9,869 nt of DNA from Chitinophagia bacterium (GTDB lineage: Bacteria; Bacteroidota; Bacteroidia; Chitinophagales; Chitinophagaceae): contig RGVM01000053.1 in assembly GCA_010027295.1 (NCBI GenBank), forward strand, positions 1-9,869, in the 5' to 3' direction. Every line of letters starts with the position of its first letter. Within the stretch, counting starts at the first letter, position 1. Shown piece after piece: positions 1 through 8,536 of the stretch. Below the pieces are notes generated by a model. That model worked only from the letters and a program-made list of their open reading frames with translations, searched no databases and was not told the DNA's origin. The position numbers were made by a program, and so were the translations under genes.

Positions 1-711
1 CTCGTCGTACTCCTGCTGTATTTGTCCAATTTCTGTTTTAGTGTTCTGGAACTTATTGTCGGCACTTATCTTTTTGGCCAGTGCACTTTGCCGGTATTGC
101 GACCGCTGTTCCAGTTGCTGCAGAGAAATAAGGCCACTGTCTTTCATTATCCGGGCCCGTTTCCATTGGGCATCGGCTACGTTGAAATCGTTTTCGGCCG
201 CCAGCACGTCCATACTATCACTAATTACCTTGAGGCGCAACTGCCGTGTTTTAGATTGGAGCGTGTTCTGGATGGCGTTTATTTGTTGGGAGATGGCCGC
301 TACCTTTTTGCGGTATTGGCTGGCACTGGTTTCTTTGGCAGCAATCTGTTCATCGGTCCGGGTAAGTAGCTGCGGATCGAGATAGGCGTCTTTAATCTCT
401 GCCAGTTCGGCAATAGTATCGCCCTTATTCACAATATCGCCTTCTTTCACGTACCATTTTATTATGCGGCCAGCAATAACGGTGTTAAGTTCCTGCGGCC
501 TGTTTTCCTGACGCAGGGCGGTTACATAGCCTTTAGACCTAATATTCTGTGTCCAGGGCAGGAAAAGCAAAATGGACAGGGATAGCAGGATACCCAGGGT
601 CCAGCGGCGCACACGGCTTCGTTGACGGATCCGGTAGATTCTCTCGTAGGAGCCAAGTCCGAGTTCCTTGAACTGCTCCTCCAGGTCGCGGTTGATGAAG
701 TCTGCCCTCAT
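1..711 (-). CDS. HlyD-family periplasmic adaptor (membrane fusion protein), 3' end outside window
   Basis: This is the adaptor subunit of an export system, expected to link an inner-membrane ABC transporter to a TolC-like outer-membrane channel. 237 codons are visible from an ATG at 711, and the frame is open at the left edge. Residues 1-36 are charged and cytoplasmic, 37-53 form one membrane anchor (TLGILLSLSILLFLPW), and 75-104 are the first half of a lipoyl/barrel-sandwich domain (VIAGRIIKWYVKEGDIVNKGD). From about 118 a long Q/K/E/A-rich stretch looks like the alpha-helical hairpin or coiled coil of this family. The second lipoyl half and beta-barrel lie beyond the window. It sits 32 bases after the probable stop of the ABC gene, on the same strand, which fits an operon. 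GC falls to about 49% (bases 1-600) against about 59% for its own first 37 codons. Family assignment is firm; the substrate is unknown. Confidence 0.88.
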   Translation of the reverse strand, partial: MRADFINRDLEEQFKELGLGSYERIYRIRQRSRVRRWTLGILLSLSILLFLPWTQNIRSKGYVTALRQENRPQELNTVIAGRIIKWYVKEGDIVNKGDTIAELAEIKDAYLDPQLLTRTDEQIAAKETSASQYRKKVAAISQQINAIQNTLQSKTRQLRLKVISDSMDVLAAENDFNVADAQWKRARIMKDSGLISLQQLEQRSQYRQSALAKKISADNKFQNTKTEIGQIQQEYDE

Positions 712-743
712 GCTTTTGTCACCTGTTGATGGGTTCATTGGGT

Positions 744-2415
744 TCAAGGTCTGTGCTGATTTTTCGCCCCCCCCTTTGTCAGCCTTCCCTCCTGCAACTC
801 CAGTACGATGTCGGCCCCGGCCTGAAAGCCGGTGTCGTTGGACACGACGATGACGGTGCTTCGGCCACCGCTCGGCGTTCGCCGGGTCCATGCCCCGCCA
901 CGGCTCTTCGAGAAGCAACAGGCGTGGATGGCCGGCGAGTGCGCGCAACAGGAGTATCTTCTGCGTGATGGTGCGGGGCAGGCGTTTCCCGACGGGGTCT
1001 ATGGGAGAGGACAGACCGGAGGGCAGCTCCCGTATGAAGTCGGTCAGGCCTATGCGGTCTGCAAGTTCCATGATGTCGGAGGCGGTTATGTCCGAATCAC
1101 CCATCGTGATATTCTCCGTGAGTGTGCCCTGGAAGATGTCCTGAAGACCGAGGAGTACGCCTGTCTGACGACGGTAGGAGTCGCCCTCGAAATCACGCAG
1201 GGAGATGCCGTCGGCCATGATGCCGCCGAAATAGTCGTGATAGACACCACTCAATGCCCGCAGGAGCGTCGACTTCCCGGAGCCGTCACCGCCCGTGATC
1301 GCTACGCGACTGCCGGAAGGCACTTCGAAACTGACGTCATGGAGCACTTTTCGGTCGGCATGAGAGAAAGAGAGTCCCGAGACGCTGATGCGCATGCCTT
1401 TGTCTGTGTCGCCCAGTACGACGTCGCCATGCGATTCGAGGGGTTTCTCAATCACCTTGCTCAGCTTTTCCACGGAAGTGAGCACGTCGTACACCTTATC
1501 GAGATTGACGATGAGCTTCTCGACCGAGTTGAGGACGAGCAGGATCACGATTTCCGCCGCGATGAACTGCCCTAGGTTGAGTTGCTGCTCAATGAGGAGG
1601 AAGCTACCGACCACAAGCATCCCTGCGGTGATGATGACCTTGAACATCACGAGCGTCCAGTACTGCAGCTGTAGGATGCGGAAGTGAGAGGTACGCGCAC
1701 CGAGGTAGCCCTTCACTAAGCCGTCCGTACGTTCTAGGTGCAGTCGGCCGCCCTTCGAGAACTTGAAAGAGGCCACGACCCTGGCAAGCTCCTCCAGCCA
1801 GGCGCCCACGCCATACTTGTAGTCGCTCTCCTCTATGGAGGTTGCCATGCCCCGCGGACCTGAATAGTAGAGGATGGCGGCCACCAGACCGACCAGTGCG
1901 AAGCTGAAAGCGATGAAGAAGGGATGGTAGAAGGAGAGCAGGACGAGGCCGAACAGAATCTGTATGGTGGCGGAGGGGAAGTCGAGCAGCAGCTTGGCGA
2001 TACCTTTCTGCAGCGAGATGGTGTCGAAGAAGCGGTTGACCGTCTCCGGCAGATGGTAGCCGTCGATGGCCTTCAGGTCGAGGTTGGGGATTCGGTGAGC
2101 GTATTCGAAGGCATAACGCACGAAGAGCTTCTGCTGCACCTTCTCGATGATTCGCATCTGCGCGACCTGGACGATGCCCGTGACCAGTACGCCGACGACC
2201 ACACCCACGATGAGCAGTACGAGTGATGTCGAGATGGAGCCGCCGAGCACGAAGCTTATGATGCTTTGAATGCCGAGGGGGAGGGATAGCTGTATGAGCC
2301 CGCTGAGGATGGCGTACAGGTACACAGATGTGATCTCCTCGCGTTCGAGCCGGAGCACTTCGAGTATTTTCGACAGGGGTGACCTGCCGCGTCTTGGGTT
2401 GTCCTGTTGGGCCAT
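744..2415 (-). CDS. ABC transporter, membrane domain fused to ATPase domain (type I export type), frameshifted near 3' end
   Basis: This is a half-size exporter expected to work as a dimer in the inner membrane with the HlyD adaptor downstream. The protein starts MAQQDNPRRG at 2415 and has no C39 peptidase domain. Membrane segments lie near residues 33-55, 61-84, 146-166, 168-186, 255-275 and 285-305. The ATPase domain follows: Walker A GGDGSGKST (375-383), Q-loop Gln425 (LQDIFQGTLTENI), a signature site reading LPRTITQK (479-486) instead of LSGGQ, and Walker B LLLLEE (499-504), with Glu for the usual Asp. After ...RGMDPANAER the frame changes. The expected C-terminus (STVIVVSND, then ADIVLELQEGRL) is read only one base over, and it ends at TGA 744-746. 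About nine residues also seem to be missing there, and the H-loop position is Asn. Without correction the frame has no stop and continues into hlyD. Either a real lesion or a sequence error is possible. Confidence 0.85.
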
Positions 2416-2475
2416 GGGTTGCTTCAAAGAAAGTTGGGACCTCCGTCCGACGAGTCTTGCGTGGGTCCGTGCGCG

Positions 2476-2514
2476 AAAATAACAAAACCGGGCGTCTTTG
2501 GTTGGCAAGACCCG
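2476..2514 (-). terminator. Probable rho-independent terminator after the serine ammonia-lyase gene
   Basis: Read on the minus strand, CGGGTCTT and a mirrored AAGA..CCCG arm form an interrupted stem (about 4 + 4 pairs with a 2-base bulge, 8-base loop). It is followed at once by a T-rich tract (TTTTGTTATTTT). It lies just downstream of the stop at 2528 and upstream of the ABC gene start at 2415, so it would separate the two transcription units. The bulge makes the stem modest. I see no convincing Bacteroidota promoter in the rest of the 112-base gap. Confidence 0.45.
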
Positions 2515-2527
2515 ATTATCGCATGCG

Positions 2528-3952
2528 TCAGCACTCGCTTAGGCTGAGGGGTATGTGTACGGCGAGTCCTCCGTCGGAGGTCTCCTTGTATTTAAGGCTC
2601 ATGTCCTTCGCCGTATCCCACATGGTGCGGATGACAACGTCGAGCGACACCTTGGCGTAGTCGGGCGTGCCCTGCAGGGAGAGCTGGGCTGCAGTGATAG
2701 CCTTGACGGCGCCCATGGCGTTGCGCTCGATGCAGGGCACCTGGACGAGGCCTCCGATGGGGTCGCATGTCATGCCGAGGTGATGCTCCATGGCGATCTC
2801 GGCGGCCATGAGTACCTGCCGCTGCGTTCCTCCGAGGCATTCGCAAAGTCCTGCGGCCGCCATGGCGGACGACACGCCGATTTCGGCCTGGCAGCCACCC
2901 ATCGCTGCTGAGATGGTGGCGCCCTTCTTGAAGATGCTGCCCACTTCAGAGGCCGTTAGCAAGAACTGGAGGGCGGCCTCGTCGCCGTCGCGCCCGCCAA
3001 AGCACTGCATGTAGTGGATGACGGCGGGTATCACACCGGCCGCACCGTTGGTGGGCGCCGTGACGACACGCCCAAAGGACGCGTTCTCCTCGTTGACCGC
3101 CAGTGCGAAACAGCTCACCCAGTCCAGGATGTAGCGGAAGTCGGCGCCGCCCGCACGGATGGCCGCCTTCCAACCCTCGTATCCATTGTATGCGCTCCCA
3201 TGCAAAAGGCTTTGGTTGAGTTCGGCGGCCCGGCGCTTGACGCCCAGCCCGCCGGGCAGAGTGCCTTCCGAATGGCATCCCCGATGGATGCAGTCGCGCA
3301 TCACGCCCCAGATGCGGAGGAGTCCTGCACGGGTTTCCGACTCTGGCCGCCATACCGACTCGTTCTCCATCACCACCTCGCTGACGGAGAGCCCCGTCTT
3401 CATGCACCAGTGCAGCAGGTCGGAAGCCTTGTCTATGGGGAAGGGCAGCTGCACATGGCCAGCGCCCGGCTGTTCGCCCTCGGTCTGTACGAAACCGCCT
3501 CCCACCGAATAGTAGGTGACAGCCTCCTGCCTGCCGTCCCCAAATGCCGCCAGAAAAGTAAGCGCATTGGGATGGTAGGGCAGGGACTCTCCGTACAGGA
3601 AGACGATGTCCTCGACCGGGTCGAAGGCGATGTCGACGGTATCAGCGAGACGTAGGGTACGCGTCCTGGCGATACCGTCGACAAACCCTTGAATGGACGA
3701 AACGTCGAAGGTCTCGGGGTTCTGTCCGGACAGTCCGAGCTGGAGGGCGATATCGGTGCCATGGCCCCTTCCTGTCTTGGCGAGCGAGCCATAGAGCAGT
3801 ACACGGACCGATCGCAGGTCGGATAGGCCGAGGGTATTGGAGAGATGGTTGCAGAAACGGAGTGATGCACGCCAAGGCCCCAGGGTGTGGGAACTGGAGG
3901 GACCTACACCCACTTTGAACATATCGAAAACGGATATCGCTTCGTGCGGCAT
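2528..3952 (-). CDS. sdaA: L-serine ammonia-lyase, iron-sulfur-dependent, single-chain type
   Basis: Converts L-serine to pyruvate and ammonia in the cytoplasm using an oxygen-sensitive [4Fe-4S] cluster. The protein has 474 residues, the normal length for the single-chain form. The beta domain opens with [26 protein letters not shown] (GPSSSHT at 17-23), which fixes the start; the open frame extends further upstream but that part is not family-like. The alpha domain contains [13 protein letters not shown] (299-311), [12 protein letters not shown] (351-362) and [20 protein letters not shown] (395-414). Cys354, Cys396 and Cys407 have the same 42 and 11 residue spacing I recall for the cluster ligands of the Legionella pneumophila enzyme. 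The last residue is Cys474, matching the C-terminal tail cysteine that caps the cluster in that enzyme. It follows the FKBP lipoprotein gene by 41 bases on the same strand; no functional link between the two is known to me. Confidence 0.96.
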   Translation of the reverse strand: MPHEAISVFDMFKVGVGPSSSHTLGPWRASLRFCNHLSNTLGLSDLRSVRVLLYGSLAKTGRGHGTDIALQLGLSGQNPETFDVSSIQGFVDGIARTRTLRLADTVDIAFDPVEDIVFLYGESLPYHPNALTFLAAFGDGRQEAVTYYSVGGGFVQTEGEQPGAGHVQLPFPIDKASDLLHWCMKTGLSVSEVVMENESVWRPESETRAGLLRIWGVMRDCIHRGCHSEGTLPGGLGVKRRAAELNQSLLHGSAYNGYEGWKAAIRAGGADFRYILDWVSCFALAVNEENASFGRVVTAPTNGAAGVIPAVIHYMQCFGGRDGDEAALQFLLTASEVGSIFKKGATISAAMGGCQAEIGVSSAMAAAGLCECLGGTQRQVLMAAEIAMEHHLGMTCDPIGGLVQVPCIERNAMGAVKAITAAQLSLQGTPDYAKVSLDVVIRTMWDTAKDMSLKYKETSDGGLAVHIPLSLSEC

Positions 3953-3993
3953 GCCGGGAAATGAAGGTGGGGCCCGCCGAAGGCGGAGAATCG

Positions 3994-4437
3994 CTATTGC
4001 ACGCTCTGCAGGGTGATGTCGAAGATGAGCACCGAGTTGGCCGGGATGCTGCCGGCGGCCTGCGCTCCGTATCCCAGGTTGGGGGGCAGATAGAGCTTGA
4101 TGCGTCCGCCGGCCTTGATCAGCGGCAGACCGTACTGCCAGCCCAGAATGAGCTGGTTGAGGTTGAAAGTGGCAGGTGTATTGCCCGTCTGGTCGAAGAC
4201 GCTGCCATTGGTCAGGCTTCCCGTGTACAGCACGGTCACACGGGAGGTGACGGCGGGCGTCGTTCCGGTGCCGGCCGTGACGACCTGGTAGTAGAACCCG
4301 CGGGGGTCCTTGGTCACGGTCGAACCGAGGTTCGATCGGGTGATGTAGGCGTCGAGCGTCTCTGGAGTGTCGTCCTTCTTGCAGGAGGCGGCCGCAAGGG
4401 CAAGGCCGCAGAACATAATGTACATGAACTTTCTCAT
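3994..4437 (-). CDS. FKBP-type peptidyl-prolyl cis-trans isomerase, lipoprotein
   Basis: Predicted to catalyse cis-trans isomerisation of prolyl bonds in envelope proteins. The 147-residue protein begins with a lipoprotein signal ([19 protein letters not shown]) whose lipobox AAASC puts the lipidated Cys at 19, followed by KKDD. One FKBP domain fills the rest: [18 protein letters not shown], then [20 protein letters not shown], then [23 protein letters not shown]. The usual pocket aromatics (Tyr of LYTG, Phe-Asp, Trp of GWQ, Tyr of GYG, Phe of IFD) are all present, so activity is likely. The stop is TAG at 3994-3996. It lies 38 bases after the small membrane protein gene and 41 bases before the serine ammonia-lyase gene, all on the minus strand, so co-transcription is plausible. 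The class is clear; the client proteins are unknown. Confidence 0.93.
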   Translation of the reverse strand: MRKFMYIMFCGLALAAASCKKDDTPETLDAYITRSNLGSTVTKDPRGFYYQVVTAGTGTTPAVTSRVTVLYTGSLTNGSVFDQTGNTPATFNLNQLILGWQYGLPLIKAGGRIKLYLPPNLGYGAQAAGSIPANSVLIFDITLQSVQ

Positions 4438-4475
4438 CTCGGATCAGATGTTTATGCAAATGTCGGTGAAACTCG

Positions 4476-4823
4476 TCATCTTTCTCCTTCGGCATCCTGA
4501 CCATCCTCAGCAGCTATCCGCGAGAGGATGCCTCGACTTCTCTCTTCATTGCGCTCCCACTGCATGCGGGAATGCATCCAGCCGGTGAAGCCCGCGATCA
4601 GGGCCACCGCCACGACCAGCACGAAGGGCTCAAATTGCGAGGAGCCCACGGCATCGGCGCGCCGGTACCAGAAACGACCGGTAAGGAAGTTTAGGAAGAT
4701 GGGAAAAGCAAGCATGCAACCTGCAGGAAGACCTATCCAGAGTCCGTACCCGAGACGCCTGCGCCTGTCCCGGTGGCGCTGCCACCATGCCAAAAATTCC
4801 CGTTCGTCCTTCGTCACCGCCAT
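4476..4823 (-). CDS. Small two-helix membrane protein of unknown function
   Basis: A 115-residue protein starting [15 protein letters not shown] do not recognise a named family. An N-terminal acidic/aromatic stretch is followed by a strongly basic block ([10 protein letters not shown], about 18-27), then a hydrophobic segment ([22 protein letters not shown], about 28-49), a short polar loop, and a second membrane segment ([20 protein letters not shown], about 65-84). The polar charged C-terminal tail ends [10 protein letters not shown]. The basic block before the first helix suggests that both ends lie in the cytoplasm. The frame is open up to 4901, but the upstream residues have no family look and a TAnnTTTG box lies directly before this ATG, so I chose 4823. 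It is the first gene of a likely three-gene unit with the FKBP lipoprotein and serine ammonia-lyase. Confidence 0.75.
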   Translation of the reverse strand: MAVTKDEREFLAWWQRHRDRRRRLGYGLWIGLPAGCMLAFPIFLNFLTGRFWYRRADAVGSSQFEPFVLVVAVALIAGFTGWMHSRMQWERNEERSRGILSRIAAEDGQDAEGER

Positions 4824-4827
4824 GAGG

Positions 4828-4835
4828 CAAAGATA
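4828..4835 (-). promoter_or_regulatory. Candidate -7 promoter box (TATCTTTG) immediately before the membrane protein start
   Basis: On the minus strand TATCTTTG matches the Bacteroidota -7 consensus TAnnTTTG exactly and ends only four bases before the ATG at 4823. If used, transcription would start at or next to the start codon, giving a leaderless or nearly leaderless message. I see no clear TTG -33 element at the expected 18-21 base spacing, so this is tentative. Confidence 0.4.
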
Positions 4836-4890
4836 GAAAGGACATTGGCCACCGGTGTTCGTACCAGACCCGATAATGCAGAAAAATTCG

Positions 4891-4919
4891 TTGACATTCA
4901 TCTATTTCTCATATCTTTC
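4891..4919 (+). promoter_or_regulatory. Bacteroidota-type promoter for the HU/SPOR gene
   Basis: TTG at 4891-4893 is followed, after 18 bases, by TATCTTTC at 4912-4919. This fits the housekeeping promoter pattern of Bacteroidota (TTG near -33, TAnnTTTG near -7), with one mismatch in the last base. It predicts a transcript start near 4925, about 30 bases before the ATG at 4954. It also argues against the in-frame ATG at 4855, which would lie upstream of the promoter. Confidence 0.55.
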
Positions 4920-4953
4920 ACATCCACGGTCCGACCGTAACGGGCCGCCATGC

Positions 4954-5823
4954 ATGTCGAGCCGCATCACACAATTCTTAAGGTCCTTTCTGGCCGACCA
5001 GGGCAGCCTCTCCCTCCCCGGCTTCGGCGTAATCCACTTCGACGGCTCTTTGGGCGATGAAGCCCCCGCCGAAGCCGGGGAAGGCTTCCCGCCGGGCAGC
5101 CTATCCTTCCGGCCGGATGCGGGTGTGGCCTGGGACGAGGACCTCATCCAACGCATCGCAGCCGAGACGGGGAAGATGCGGACACTGGTAGTATCGGACC
5201 TAGACTCCTACCTCCAATTTGGCCACGAACTCACGAACATCAGCAAGCCCTTCCATATAGAAGGGATCGGATGGGTGCAGAAGGACCACCGCAACGAGGT
5301 CAGCTTCATGCAAGAGGACAGCGCCTCCGTCACCTCGGGCAGCCGCAGCCGAAAGGCCTCTTCCAAGGAAGACCGGAACGGCATTCCCATCCCTTGGCGA
5401 GCCATTTCCATTGGGGCCGGCCTGACCCTGTTGGCGGTGGGCGCCTACTGGGCCATCAGCCGCCTCGACGTGGCCGGGAGCTTCGCCAAGTGGCGAGCAT
5501 CGCGCCGCGCTGCCGACTCTGCGGCAACCGCTCCGGCACCCAGTGTCGACACGGCCAAACAGGTGAATACTGCCCCATCGCCCCCTCCAGTGACCTACCC
5601 GTTCAGCGTGGTACTGGAAATATCGCCACGTGAGCGTGCCCTGAAACGCTACGCCGACCTGAAGGAATGGGGGCATGACATTCGCATGACTACGAAGGAC
5701 TCCGTACGCTTCAAGCTCTACATCCCGATTCAGGCGCCGCTGTCCGACACGGCGCGGCATCGCGACTCGCTGCGGATCTTCTTCAACAGGCGGGTGTGGA
5801 TCGAAACCCATCCGGATGAATGA
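4954..5823 (+). CDS. HU-CCDC81-like domain protein with one membrane helix and C-terminal SPOR-like domain
   Basis: A 289-residue membrane protein. Residues 1 to about 125 (MSSRITQFLRSFLADQGSLSLPGFG...) resemble the paired HU-CCDC81 domains of Bacteroidota: an opening helix, LPGFGVIHFDG, and a second copy ending in IEGIGWVQKD. A basic linker (SRSRKASSKEDR) precedes one membrane segment near 150-172 (ISIGAGLTLLAVGAYWAIS). Then comes an A/P/S/T-rich spacer, and from about 216 to the end a SPOR-like fold (YPFSVVLEISPRERALKRYADLKEWG, DSVRFKLYIP, DTARHRDSLR). SPOR domains bind denuded peptidoglycan glycans at division sites, so the likely topology is an HU-like part inside and a SPOR part in the periplasm; a wall or division role is inference. 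The ATG at 4954 gives the family-like N-terminus and lies just after the predicted promoter. The gene overlaps the next gene by 8 bases. Confidence 0.85.
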   Translation: MSSRITQFLRSFLADQGSLSLPGFGVIHFDGSLGDEAPAEAGEGFPPGSLSFRPDAGVAWDEDLIQRIAAETGKMRTLVVSDLDSYLQFGHELTNISKPFHIEGIGWVQKDHRNEVSFMQEDSASVTSGSRSRKASSKEDRNGIPIPWRAISIGAGLTLLAVGAYWAISRLDVAGSFAKWRASRRAADSAATAPAPSVDTAKQVNTAPSPPPVTYPFSVVLEISPRERALKRYADLKEWGHDIRMTTKDSVRFKLYIPIQAPLSDTARHRDSLRIFFNRRVWIETHPDE

Positions 5824-6526
5824 CAGAACGCACTCCTTGACATGGGCCTATATGGCGGTCTGCCTGGCGGACATCGCCTGCCTCAACCTCTTCCCTGAAT
5901 ACAGATTCCTGACCAAGCCCTTGCTGATGCCATTGTTGGCGGCGGGCTACCTGCAGGCCGTCCGTCCGCTCGGGTCCGGTAGCCGTACGGTGCTGGCCGC
6001 ACTGCTTCTCTCATGGGCCGGCGACCTGCTGCTGCTAGGGGCCGGGGCGACCTGGTTCATATCGGGGCTCGTCGCCTTCCTGCTGGCTCACCTGACATAC
6101 ATCCGCTATTTCCTCTCCATACCCGCCAACCGAGTATCCTTCCTCAAACGGCGCCCTGTGATGCTCCTCGCCGTGGGCGTGTTCGTCTTCGAGCTGCTGC
6201 ATATCCTTTGGCCGGGCCTGGGGGAGCTTCGTGCAGCCGTCACCCTCTATGCCATCGTCATCGGCGCCATGCTCTGCTGCGCACTTTGGCAGTATGGCAA
6301 GGTATCCGACTCGGCAGCCTTCCCCTTCATGGCAGGCGCTATGCTCTTCGTACTGTCCGATGCCATGCTGGCCATCGCCCGGTTCCGCGCCCCTTTTCCT
6401 GCAGCAGGCACAGCCATCATGGCCACGTACTGCCTGGCACAGTTCCTGATCGCCAAAGGCAGCATCATCGAGATACGGGAGCGTATCGACACCGAATCAT
6501 CCATCCAAAAGGAAGGGGAGCGGTGA
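5816..6526 (+). CDS. YhhN family (TMEM86-like) membrane protein, putative lysoplasmalogenase
   Basis: A 236-residue integral membrane protein of the YhhN/TMEM86 family. The characterised animal members hydrolyse the vinyl ether bond of lysoplasmalogens; the bacterial substrate is less certain. The protein is nearly all hydrophobic, with about eight membrane segments. It contains the family motifs LLLSWAGDLLLL (with the conserved Asp), FLLAHLTYIRYF and GAMLFVLSDAMLA (with the second conserved Asp). The C-terminal tail (EIRERIDTESS) is polar. The start at 5816 lies inside the end of the HU/SPOR gene (8-base overlap), which suggests translational coupling; no Shine-Dalgarno is apparent. The stop codon TGA at 6524-6526 is inside the stem of the terminator hairpin. 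The family call is firm; the enzymatic role here is inferred. Confidence 0.9.
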   Translation: MNDRTHSLTWAYMAVCLADIACLNLFPEYRFLTKPLLMPLLAAGYLQAVRPLGSGSRTVLAALLLSWAGDLLLLGAGATWFISGLVAFLLAHLTYIRYFLSIPANRVSFLKRRPVMLLAVGVFVFELLHILWPGLGELRAAVTLYAIVIGAMLCCALWQYGKVSDSAAFPFMAGAMLFVLSDAMLAIARFRAPFPAAGTAIMATYCLAQFLIAKGSIIEIRERIDTESSIQKEGER

Positions 6527-6545
6527 CTGGCACCGCTCCCCTTTT
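6513..6545. terminator. Bidirectional hairpin terminator between yhhN-type gene and groEL
   Basis: AAGGGGAGCGGTG (6513-6525) pairs perfectly with CACCGCTCCCCTT (6531-6543) across a 5-base loop, ACTGG. On the plus strand the stem runs into TTTT; on the minus strand it is followed by TTCCTTTT. It therefore can end transcription from both sides, as expected between convergent genes (plus-strand stop at 6526, minus-strand groEL stop at 6581-6583). The plus-strand gene's stop codon lies within the left arm and loop edge. Confidence 0.9.
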
Positions 6546-6580
6546 CATTGAGCTGACATAGAGGCTGGGCCTCCGTGAGA

Positions 6581-8236
<1,656 letters not shown>

Positions 8237-8266
8237 TTATGGGTATGTTGTGTGGGGCTATCCCGC

Positions 8267-8536
8267 TCAGACGATGGCCAGGATGTCTGACTCGCGCATG
8301 ATGAGGTAGTCAACCCCTTCGATGCTGATCTCGGTGCCACTGTACTTGCCGTAGAGCGCCTTGACGGTCATGGGCTCGTCCTTCTTGCCGGGACCCGCAG
8401 CCATCACGGTGCCGCGCTGGGGCTTCTCCTTGGCGGTGTCGGGGATGATGATGCCGCCGGCAGTCTTCTCCTCGGCAGGAGCGGGTTTCACGATTACCCG
8501 GTCGTGCAAGGGGGTAATGTTCAGCTTCTTGGACAT
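8267..8536 (-). CDS. groES: Co-chaperonin GroES (Cpn10), with apparent 4-residue deletion
   Basis: Forms the heptameric lid of the GroEL cavity. The 89-residue protein begins [20 protein letters not shown]. The mobile loop that binds GroEL is intact (about 22-39, with GGIIIPD at 27-33), as are the [10 protein letters not shown] turn and the C-terminal [13 protein letters not shown]. After TVK (57-59) the family normally has VGD plus one residue before the V/A-LYGKY strand. Here K59 is followed directly by [11 protein letters not shown], so about four residues are missing in frame. The protein is otherwise complete and should still fold around the mobile loop, but the effect of losing this turn is unknown. 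It is the first gene of the groES-groEL operon. No CIRCE (HrcA operator) and no clear -7/-33 promoter were found upstream, only the inverted repeat noted separately. Confidence 0.98.
   Translation of the reverse strand: MSKKLNITPLHDRVIVKPAPAEEKTAGGIIIPDTAKEKPQRGTVMAAGPGKKDEPMTVKALYGKYSGTEISIEGVDYLIMRESDILAIV

Noticed and set aside
1604..2485. A long minus-strand open frame of about 293 codons overlapping the ABC gene
   Set aside because: It is rich in Arg/His/Pro with no family features; the ABC membrane domain is encoded in another frame of the same strand.
3953..4504. Upstream in-frame extension of the serine ammonia-lyase
   Set aside because: The extension is low-complexity Arg/His-rich and lies over the FKBP gene; the family N-terminus begins at 3952.
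4855..4953. An earlier ATG (4855) for the HU/SPOR protein
   Set aside because: The predicted promoter lies downstream of it, and the extra 33 residues do not resemble the HU-CCDC81 N-terminus.
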